In this document: positions 6,714 through 12,510 of the stretch, piece by piece | Numbering within the stretch: the first letter of the stretch is position 1 | Layout of the letters: every line of letters starts with the position of its first letter | Origin: CAZKDV01 sp964551645 | GTDB taxonomy: Bacteria > Bacteroidota > Bacteroidia > Bacteroidales > DTU049 | Assembly (NCBI GenBank): GCA_964551645.1 | Contig: CAZKDV010000071.1 | Coordinates: forward strand, 1-12,510 | DNA: 12,510 nt | Reading direction: 5' to 3' | Program-made: the position numbers and the translations under genes | Notes under the pieces: generated by a model | Told to the model about the DNA's origin: nothing | The model's input: only the letters and a program-made list of their open reading frames with translations | The model's database searches: none

Positions 6714-7622
6714 ATGTTTAATCGTCATATAAACTATAACTATAGAATGAACTTTTCTGCCGATTTGAAGAAGTTTATTCATTCTAAACAATTTATAGAT
6801 AGGTTTATACTTGTTTTGATAGGCTGTTATTTGCTTTATATATTGACTTTGCTACATTCTTATTTATTTGCTCTTCCATTAAAGTATGAACAAATAGATA
6901 TGGGATTTGATTTTTTTCTAAAATATGTAACTATATCAAATGGCTTTGAATCAATTTTTCTTTACCCTTGGGTTGTTTTAACTCATTATTTTATACATTC
7001 TTCCTTTGTCGAATTATTGTTTAATATTATTGTTATATATCTAAGTTCAAAATTGTTTTTGCAGTTTTGGAGCAATTTTAGACTGATATTATTATTGGTG
7101 TTAAGTTTGCTTGCTGGTGTTTTTGTATTTAGTTTAACTAGTCCATATTTAAGCAATCTTTACACATATCATGGCGTTGGTGCTTCTGCATTTGCACTTA
7201 TATCGTGCATGTTTATAATTGTGCCACAACACAAATTCAGATTACATCCTTTGCTTAGACTTCCAATTAAATATTTATTTGTTATCACGCTAATTGTTAA
7301 TTTTTTATTGTTTTATTCAAACCAAGCAAGTACATTTTATGCTCATATTGCTGGAGCAGGAGTTGGAATTTTATTTGCATTGTTTTATAAAAATATAGTT
7401 GATAATTATTATCTGTTTCAGCATCGGCAAAAAGAGAAAAAGTTCAACAAAAGAAGTAAAACTGAATATAAAAGACCAATAAGCGATGAAGAATATAATG
7501 TTGAGCAAAAGAGTAAACAAGATAAAATAGATGCTATTTTGGAGAAAATTTCACAAAAAGGCTATGATAGTTTAAGCACAGAAGAAAAGGACTTTTTATT
7601 TAATGAAAGTAAGCGAACATAA
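6714..7622 (+). CDS. Second, diverged rhomboid-family protein with cytoplasmic C-terminal tail
   Basis: The product has 302 residues from ATG 6714; an in-frame ATG at 6747 (Met12, MNFSADLKKF) gives 291 residues and fits the usual N-terminal length of such proteins at least as well. Rhomboid features align with the preceding gene: HYFIHSSFVELLFN keeps His95 and Asn104 but has Glu100 in place of the conserved His; GASA carries Ser158 instead of the usual GASG; and His211 stands in FYAHIAGAGVG. The Ser-His dyad is therefore present and activity is possible but uncertain. After the last membrane segment a charged tail ends with a conserved-looking module (~260-302: IDAILEKISQKGYDSLSTEE), which resembles the C-terminal tail domain of Bacteroidota rhomboids. 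It is probably the last gene of the operon. Confidence 0.88.
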   Translation: MFNRHINYNYRMNFSADLKKFIHSKQFIDRFILVLIGCYLLYILTLLHSYLFALPLKYEQIDMGFDFFLKYVTISNGFESIFLYPWVVLTHYFIHSSFVELLFNIIVIYLSSKLFLQFWSNFRLILLLVLSLLAGVFVFSLTSPYLSNLYTYHGVGASAFALISCMFIIVPQHKFRLHPLLRLPIKYLFVITLIVNFLLFYSNQASTFYAHIAGAGVGILFALFYKNIVDNYYLFQHRQKEKKFNKRSKTEYKRPISDEEYNVEQKSKQDKIDAILEKISQKGYDSLSTEEKDFLFNESKRT

Positions 7623-7675
7623 GTAGCCGAGCCTTAAAAAGCCAATTTTCTTTGTTTTTATAATAAAATAACCCC

Positions 7676-7711
7676 TTGAGCAATTTAGAAAGTAAACCAA
7701 AATTTGCTCAA
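7676..7711 (+). terminator. Possible hairpin terminator after the rhomboid operon
   Basis: TTGAGCAA (7676-7683) and TTGCTCAA (7704-7711) form a perfect 8-bp stem that can extend by three A-T pairs past one bulged base. It starts 54 bases after the last rhomboid stop and is followed by only ATTT and then CCC, so a proper U tract is missing. It may stabilise or end the transcript, or be a binding site instead. Confidence 0.4.
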
Positions 7712-7715
7712 TTTC

Positions 7716-7729
7716 CCGAAGAAATTCGG
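7716..7729. repeat. Small inverted repeat CCGAA-GAAA-TTCGG
   Basis: A 5-bp stem with a GAAA tetraloop lies four bases after the longer hairpin. It is the most GC-rich spot of the gap. Its position directly after the first hairpin suggests that the two form one structured 3' end, but chance is not excluded for so short a stem. Confidence 0.35.
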
Positions 7730-7969
7730 ATATTCATCAAATTTGAGTGAGTTGAAGTTATTGCTATGAACTATAATGTCTAATTTACGAAATAAATGTA
7801 CAATATTTTTATATTTTTTTGCAAAAATACACAAAATCTTATATGTCATAAATTATTGATTATCCATTAAAAGAATTTAAATAGTAAAAAACATTTACTT
7901 GTCTATGAATTAATAAAATAAAAGTAAATTTCATCTAAAAGCACAGCAGGTGATTTATAGTATTTTTTG

Positions 7970-7977
7970 TAATATTG
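7970..7977 (+). promoter_or_regulatory. Possible -7 element for the tricorn-like gene
   Basis: TAATATTG differs from TAnnTTTG at one position and lies 14 bases before the ATG at 7992, a spacing like that of the element at 3781-3788. No -33 element is visible. If it is used, the in-frame GTG at 7950 would lie upstream of transcription, favouring the ATG start. Confidence 0.35.
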
Positions 7978-7991
7978 CAAAAAAAAGTACT

Positions 7992-10900
7992 ATGAAAAAA
8001 GTAAGTTTATTTGTTACTATTTATTTAACTATTATTATGACTGTAACGGCGCAAAATGAATCAAGATTATTAAGATTTCCTGCTATACATGGAAATCAAA
8101 TTGCATTTTCTTATGCAGGTGATTTGTATTTAGTGCATGCCGATGGAGGTGTAGCACGCAAATTAACTTCAGGCAATGGCTATGATATGTTTGCTCATTT
8201 TTCTCCTGACGGAAAGCATATCGCATTTACTGGACAATATGATGGAAATACGGAAGTGTTTTTAATTTCTGCAAATGGTGGTGTTCCTAAAAGACTAACA
8301 TATACAGCTACTTTAAGCAGAGATTTTGTATCGGATAGAATGGGACCTAATAATATTGTTATGGCATGGACTCCCGACAGTAAACATATTATTTATCGTT
8401 CGAGAAAGAAAACTTTTAATGATTTTGTTGGACATTTATACAAAATAAGTATTGATGGCGGAATGTCCGAAGAACTTCCACTGTCAACAGGAGGTTTTTG
8501 TAGTTATTCTCCTGATGGGAAAAAGTTAGCTTTTAATAGAGTTTTTAGAGAATTTAGAACATGGAAGTATTATCATGGAGGCATGGCTGATGATATACGG
8601 ATTTTTGATTTTGATACTAAAAAGATAGAAAATATATCCGATAATATAGCTCAAGATGTTTTCCCAATGTGGATTGGTAATGATATTTATTATGTTTCGG
8701 ACAGAGATAGAATTGCAAATTTATTTGCGTACAATACTGTGTCTAAAGAAACTCGAAAAGTTACAAATTTTGACGAATACGATATTAAGTTTCCATCGCA
8801 TAGTAAAGATGCTATTGTGTTTGAAAACGGAGGTTTTATTTATGTGTTTGATGTGAAAACGCAAAAAAGTCGCAAAGTAAGTATTCAAATAGCTAATGAT
8901 ATAAATCACGGAAGAGATACTGAAAAAGATGCTGCTAAAAACATTCAAAGCGTTGATATTTCACCAGATGGAGAAAGATTAGTGTTGAGTGCAAGAGGAG
9001 ATGTTTTTACTGTTCCTGCAGAATCTGGAATAACTCGAAATATAACAAAAACTTCAGGTATCCATGAACGCAATGCAGTTTGGTCTCCTGATGGTAAATA
9101 TATTGCATACATAAGCGATAAAATAGGAGAGTTTGAAATTTATATTCAAGCCCAAGATGGCACAAAAGAAGCTGTACAATTAACAAAAGATGCCGATACA
9201 TATTATTTTGGCATTTCATGGTCGCCTGATAGTAAGCATATTATGTGGAACGACAAAAAAATGAGATTGCGTTATGTTAATGTTGATACAAAAGCTGTTG
9301 TAGAAATTGCACAAAGTAATATTTGGGAATATTCGCAATATGTTTGGAGTCCTGATTCTAAATGGATTTCTTATGTTGAGTCAGAAGAAAACGGACTTTC
9401 ATCAATCAAATTATATAGTGTTGAAAAGAAAAAAGTATATGAAGTAACAGATTCTTGGTATCGCTCATATAGCCCATCATTTAGTAGAGATGGAAAATAT
9501 TTGTTTTTTGTGTCAGATAGAGATTTTAATCCGATATATAGCCGTACAGAATGGAATCATGCTTACAACAAAATGGCAAAGGTTTATTTCGTAACATTAG
9601 ATGAAAATGCTGATAATCCTATATATCCAAAAAATAATGAAGTAGAAATAAATAAACCAGTAGCAGAAGACAACAAAACTAAAGATAAAGATAAGAAAGA
9701 AGAAACAAAACCTATGATTGTTACTCCTGAAAATATGAATAGTCGTATTTTATCTCTACCGGTGCAAGTTTCGCACTACTACAATATTACATCTTTAGAT
9801 GATAAGGTTTATTATATGAAGCACGATAATGATATACCTAAAACTGTTTTGTGTGTGTATGATTTTAAGCAACGCAAAGAAACAGAAATAATGCAATGCT
9901 CAAATTATTCAATTACTGCAAACAGTAAGAAGATGCTTATCAGCAATCAAGGTAAATATTATGTTATTGACTTACCTGCAGCCGAAACAAATTTAGATAA
10001 AAATGTTTCTTTTGATAATATGAAAGTGTGGTCTAATTTGAGAGAAGAATGGTCTCAAATATTTTATGAAAGCTGGCGACAAATGCGTGATTTTTTCTAT
10101 GTCGAAAACATGCACGGTCTTGACTGGGAAGCAATGAAGAAAAAATATGAAGTTTTATTACCTTATGTTAATCATAGACATGATTTGAATTATGTAATTG
10201 GCGAATTGATTGGAGAATTAAATGTTGGACATGCTTATGTTGGAGGTGGTGATGTTAAACATCCTGAACGCATTAATATGGGGCTGCTTGGGGCTACATT
10301 TAGCAAAGACAAATCAGGTTATTTTAAAGTAGAAAGTCTTTTGGAAGGTGCAAACTGGTCATCTAACTTGCGTTCGCCTTTAACTGAACAAAATGTTGGT
10401 GTTGAAGTCGGACATTATATTGTTGCTATTGATGGAGTTGATTTAAAATCACATCCGTGTTTATTCGAGTTTTTAAAAGGTAAAGCCGAAAAACAAGTGG
10501 AAATTACTGTTAGCGAAAAAGCTAATGGCAAAGATGCACGCAATGTGATTGTTGTTCCGATTAAAGATGAATCTAATCTTTATTATTACAATTGGGTACA
10601 AAACAATATTCGCAAAGTAAGCGAAGCAACTAATGGAGAAGTGGGTTATATTCATATTCCAGATATGGGAGTTGAAGGTTTGAATGAGTTTGTTAAGCAT
10701 TTTTATCCGCAAATTCATAAAAAAGCTTTAATTATTGACGACCGTGGTAATGGTGGCGGAAATGTTTCTCCAATGATTATTGAAAGATTGCAAAGACAAG
10801 CACAAAGAGCAAATATGGCAAGAAATGTTACAATAGCAAGTCAAACACCTAAGCAAATGGTGCATGGACCTATTGTGGTGTTAATTAATCAATATTCTGC

Positions 10901-11246
10901 CTCAGATGGAGATTTATTCCCTTATGGAGTTAAACATTATGGAATTGGAAAAGTTATAGGGGTTAGATCGTGGGGTGGAGTAGTTGGAATTAGAGGGACA
11001 TTGCCATTTATTGACGGAGCTGTTTTAAATCGCCCTGAATTTGCTTCTTACGACCATGTTACTGGAGAGTGGATTATTGAAGGTTGGGGCGTTGACCCTG
11101 ATATTGAAATTGATAATGACCCTTACGAAGAATATCTCGGAAAAGATACTCAGCTTGATAAAGCAATTGAAGTTATCAAAGAAGAGATGAAAAACTTCAA
11201 ACCGCTACATCAAGTTCCTGAAAAAGGTCCAGATAAATCAAAATAA
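7992..11246 (+). CDS. Exported tricorn-type S41 peptidase with beta-propeller and PDZ domains
   Basis: From ATG 7992 the product has 1084 residues. This start gives a clean signal peptide (MKKVSLFVTIYLTIIMTVTA, then QN); the frame is open back to a GTG at 7950, which would bury it. Residues ~25-545 hold WD40/PD40-type propeller blades with repeated SPDGK/SPDSK motifs (about 71, 127, 173, 324, 365, 411, 453, 498). A charged Lys/Asp/Glu linker lies at ~552-575. The C-terminal half holds the tricorn core: His747 in NVGHAYVGG, a PDZ-like part (~776-845), nucleophile Ser971 in YSASDGD, and Glu1030 in IEGWGVDPD. The length and order match tricorn (family S41B), which trims peptides. Unlike the cytosolic archaeal enzyme, this one is predicted to act in the periplasm or outside the cell. 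lipB follows after 14 bases. Confidence 0.95.
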   Translation: MKKVSLFVTIYLTIIMTVTAQNESRLLRFPAIHGNQIAFSYAGDLYLVHADGGVARKLTSGNGYDMFAHFSPDGKHIAFTGQYDGNTEVFLISANGGVPKRLTYTATLSRDFVSDRMGPNNIVMAWTPDSKHIIYRSRKKTFNDFVGHLYKISIDGGMSEELPLSTGGFCSYSPDGKKLAFNRVFREFRTWKYYHGGMADDIRIFDFDTKKIENISDNIAQDVFPMWIGNDIYYVSDRDRIANLFAYNTVSKETRKVTNFDEYDIKFPSHSKDAIVFENGGFIYVFDVKTQKSRKVSIQIANDINHGRDTEKDAAKNIQSVDISPDGERLVLSARGDVFTVPAESGITRNITKTSGIHERNAVWSPDGKYIAYISDKIGEFEIYIQAQDGTKEAVQLTKDADTYYFGISWSPDSKHIMWNDKKMRLRYVNVDTKAVVEIAQSNIWEYSQYVWSPDSKWISYVESEENGLSSIKLYSVEKKKVYEVTDSWYRSYSPSFSRDGKYLFFVSDRDFNPIYSRTEWNHAYNKMAKVYFVTLDENADNPIYPKNNEVEINKPVAEDNKTKDKDKKEETKPMIVTPENMNSRILSLPVQVSHYYNITSLDDKVYYMKHDNDIPKTVLCVYDFKQRKETEIMQCSNYSITANSKKMLISNQGKYYVIDLPAAETNLDKNVSFDNMKVWSNLREEWSQIFYESWRQMRDFFYVENMHGLDWEAMKKKYEVLLPYVNHRHDLNYVIGELIGELNVGHAYVGGGDVKHPERINMGLLGATFSKDKSGYFKVESLLEGANWSSNLRSPLTEQNVGVEVGHYIVAIDGVDLKSHPCLFEFLKGKAEKQVEITVSEKANGKDARNVIVVPIKDESNLYYYNWVQNNIRKVSEATNGEVGYIHIPDMGVEGLNEFVKHFYPQIHKKALIIDDRGNGGGNVSPMIIERLQRQAQRANMARNVTIASQTPKQMVHGPIVVLINQYSASDGDLFPYGVKHYGIGKVIGVRSWGGVVGIRGTLPFIDGAVLNRPEFASYDHVTGEWIIEGWGVDPDIEIDNDPYEEYLGKDTQLDKAIEVIKEEMKNFKPLHQVPEKGPDKSK

Positions 11247-11260
11247 GATTTTATTAGAAT

Positions 11261-11956
11261 ATGAGAAATATTTTAGTTGAAAAAATGCGTGGATTTGTTC
11301 CATACAAAGAAACATGGGATTATCAGGCAAAGATTTTGGAACAAATTTATGATAATCGAAAGTTGAATAAAGATATTTCAGGACATTTAATATTATGCGA
11401 GCATAGTCATGTTTATACATTAGGCAAAAATGGAGCACACTCAAACTTATTGGCTGATAATGAACGATTAAAGCATATTGGAGCTGAATTTTTTCATATA
11501 GATAGAGGCGGAGATATTACATATCATGGTCCGGGACAAATTGTTGGCTATCCTATTTTTGATTTACAAAAAATGAAAATAGGAATTAAAGATTATATAT
11601 ATTTTATTGAAGAAAGTATTATCACATTACTGAAAGAATATGATATTGAAGCCAAGAGAATTAATTCGGCAACAGGAATATGGATTGATAAGGGTTTTAC
11701 AAGTGAAAAAATATGTGCTATTGGAGTTAGGGTTTCAAAAGGTATCAGTATGCACGGTTTTGCTTTTAATATCAATACCGATTTGAACTATTTTTCTTAT
11801 ATTAATCCGTGTGGTTTTGTCGATAAAGGCGTTACATCGCTACAAAAAGAACTAAAATGCAAGCAAGATATTAGCGAAATAATTAATAAATTAGAGTCAA
11901 TCATAATTCGTATTTTTGAAATAGATGAATTTGAATATACTTTTTCTGAAAAATAG
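11261..11956 (+). CDS. lipB: Octanoyl-[acyl carrier protein]:protein octanoyltransferase (LipB)
   Basis: The 231-residue product transfers the octanoyl group from acyl carrier protein to lipoyl domains of 2-oxoacid dehydrogenases and the glycine cleavage H protein, the first step of lipoate synthesis in the cytoplasm. Seen in the sequence: the RGGDITYHGPGQ motif, catalytic Lys150 in EKICAIGVR, HGFAFN, and catalytic Cys184 in INPCGF. The length is normal for the family. LipA, the next enzyme, is not in the window. The gene starts 14 bases after the tricorn-like gene and its end overlaps the next frame by 32 bases, so it is probably co-transcribed on both sides despite unrelated functions. Confidence 0.97.
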   Translation: MRNILVEKMRGFVPYKETWDYQAKILEQIYDNRKLNKDISGHLILCEHSHVYTLGKNGAHSNLLADNERLKHIGAEFFHIDRGGDITYHGPGQIVGYPIFDLQKMKIGIKDYIYFIEESIITLLKEYDIEAKRINSATGIWIDKGFTSEKICAIGVRVSKGISMHGFAFNINTDLNYFSYINPCGFVDKGVTSLQKELKCKQDISEIINKLESIIIRIFEIDEFEYTFSEK

Positions 11957-12510
11957 GCAAAGAAAGTGGCTACTTCTGAGCATTGATATAGTTATTTGCT
12001 TACTTGCCTTAGTATTGGCTTATTTGGCAAGATTTAATTTTTTTATTCCGGGAAAAGAATTAATCAGAATGCCATACGCAATTGTGGTTTTTGTTCTTAT
12101 TCGAGCATTGACTTTTGTTGTTTTTAGAACTTATGCCGATTTTATCAGATATACGAGCACCAGAGATGCCATAAAGGTAATATTTGCATTGCTTTTAGGT
12201 TCTTTACTCTTTGTAGCTATCAATATTATTTCTTTAAATTTTATCACAAAGGCTCATATCATTCCTTTGTCTGTAATTGTTATTGAGTTTTTTATTTCAA
12301 CTGTTTTGCTTGTTGGCTTAAGGGTTTTGATTAAATTGGCATATCTTGAAATTAAAAATCCAAGTAAAACAAAAACTGAAGTAATAATTTTTGGTGCAGG
12401 AGATTCCGGATTAATAACTAAGCGATCATTAGATAGAGATGTAGGAACAAAATATAAAGTAGTAGCTTTTATTGATGATGATGACACTAAAAGCGGAATG
12501 AAACTTGAAG
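11925..12510 (+). CDS. Polysaccharide biosynthesis nucleotide-sugar epimerase/dehydratase (CapD/FlaA1 type), 3' end off the window
   Basis: The frame is open from ATG 11925 to the right edge (195 codons). It begins MNLNILFLKNRQRKWLLL and has about four membrane segments (roughly 14-34, 50-68, 84-105, 114-140), including the typical AYLARFNFF end of the first one. It then enters a Rossmann-type domain with VIIFGAGDSG (Gly157-Ala158-Gly159) and VVAFIDDDD. This is the N-terminal half of membrane-bound UDP-sugar 4,6-dehydratase/epimerases that act early in capsule or O-antigen sugar synthesis; the catalytic SDR domain lies beyond the window. The chosen start overlaps the lipB end by 32 bases. No later ATG precedes the first membrane segment, and the N-terminus fits the family, so the overlap is likely real. 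Confidence 0.85.
   Translation, partial: MNLNILFLKNRQRKWLLLSIDIVICLLALVLAYLARFNFFIPGKELIRMPYAIVVFVLIRALTFVVFRTYADFIRYTSTRDAIKVIFALLLGSLLFVAINIISLNFITKAHIIPLSVIVIEFFISTVLLVGLRVLIKLAYLEIKNPSKTKTEVIIFGAGDSGLITKRSLDRDVGTKYKVVAFIDDDDTKSGMKLE

Larger units (their letters stand above)
7623..7991. other. 369-base gap without a gene, holding inverted repeats
   Basis: No open frame of believable size or coding character is seen here on either strand. The part nearest the rhomboid gene contains two short hairpins (7676-7711 and 7716-7729) and a 10-base palindrome TCAAATTTGA (7737-7746). The rest is very AT-rich with no recognised RNA gene. The last part must contain the promoter and leader of the tricorn-like gene. 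Confidence 0.6.

Noticed and set aside
7950..7991. Upstream GTG start for the tricorn-like gene
   Set aside because: It would place 14 residues before a clean signal peptide. The ATG at 7992 gives a standard exported N-terminus.
8656..8948. Small frames on both strands inside the tricorn-like gene, including those at 9007-9219 and 10473-10718
   Set aside because: All lie within a long, well-supported coding region in other frames and show no recognisable domains.
12254..12487. Minus-strand frame of 77 codons at the right edge
   Set aside because: It is antisense to the CapD/FlaA1-type gene, whose membrane segments and Rossmann motif are clear.
1..12510. CRISPR array, insertion sequence, prophage or antiphage cassette
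   Set aside because: No spaced direct repeats, terminal inverted repeats, transposase, integrase or nuclease-type accessory genes were seen. The only long repeats are protein modules inside one gene.

Overview
The window looks like a chromosomal segment from a member of the Bacteroidota, probably an uncultured, strongly AT-rich Bacteroidales-type organism. Three things point there. The gene content includes a C10 (streptopain-like) peptidase with modules common in type IX-secreted proteins, a mutL-rhomboid-rhomboid cluster, a signal-peptide-bearing tricorn-type S41 peptidase, and an L19 of Bacteroidota type. Exact TAnnTTTG promoter -7 elements lie just upstream of several starts. Shine-Dalgarno sequences are absent or weak. 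The genus cannot be named from this sequence alone.

Left part (1-3187, minus strand): one very large open frame of at least 1062 codons runs off the left edge. It encodes a secreted C10 cysteine peptidase followed by a chain of duplicated beta-rich modules. A compact divergent promoter region (3188-3340) separates it from rplS (3341-3697, ribosomal protein L19), which ends at a perfect 14-bp hairpin terminator (3727-3758).

Middle part (3781-7622, plus strand): from its own promoter element runs a tight putative operon: a 78-residue single-pass membrane protein, mutL (mismatch repair ATPase with a degenerate endonuclease motif), a rhomboid protease that overlaps mutL by ATGA, and a second, diverged rhomboid with a cytoplasmic tail. 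This mixes DNA repair with intramembrane proteolysis. As I recall the arrangement recurs in Bacteroidota, but no functional link can be read from the sequence.

A 369-base gap without a gene (7623-7991) holds inverted repeats. It is followed by a 1084-residue exported tricorn-like peptidase (7992-11246), then lipB (octanoyltransferase for lipoate synthesis), then the start of a polysaccharide-biosynthesis nucleotide-sugar epimerase/dehydratase of the CapD/FlaA1 type, which overlaps the lipB end by 32 bases and runs off the right edge.

I see no tRNA, rRNA, CRISPR array, insertion sequence or phage gene, and no clear previously undescribed system. The most unusual items are the mirrored module order and cysteine-rich duplication in the peptidase, the MutL without a recognisable endonuclease motif, and the second rhomboid that keeps Ser and His but has Glu at an otherwise conserved His.
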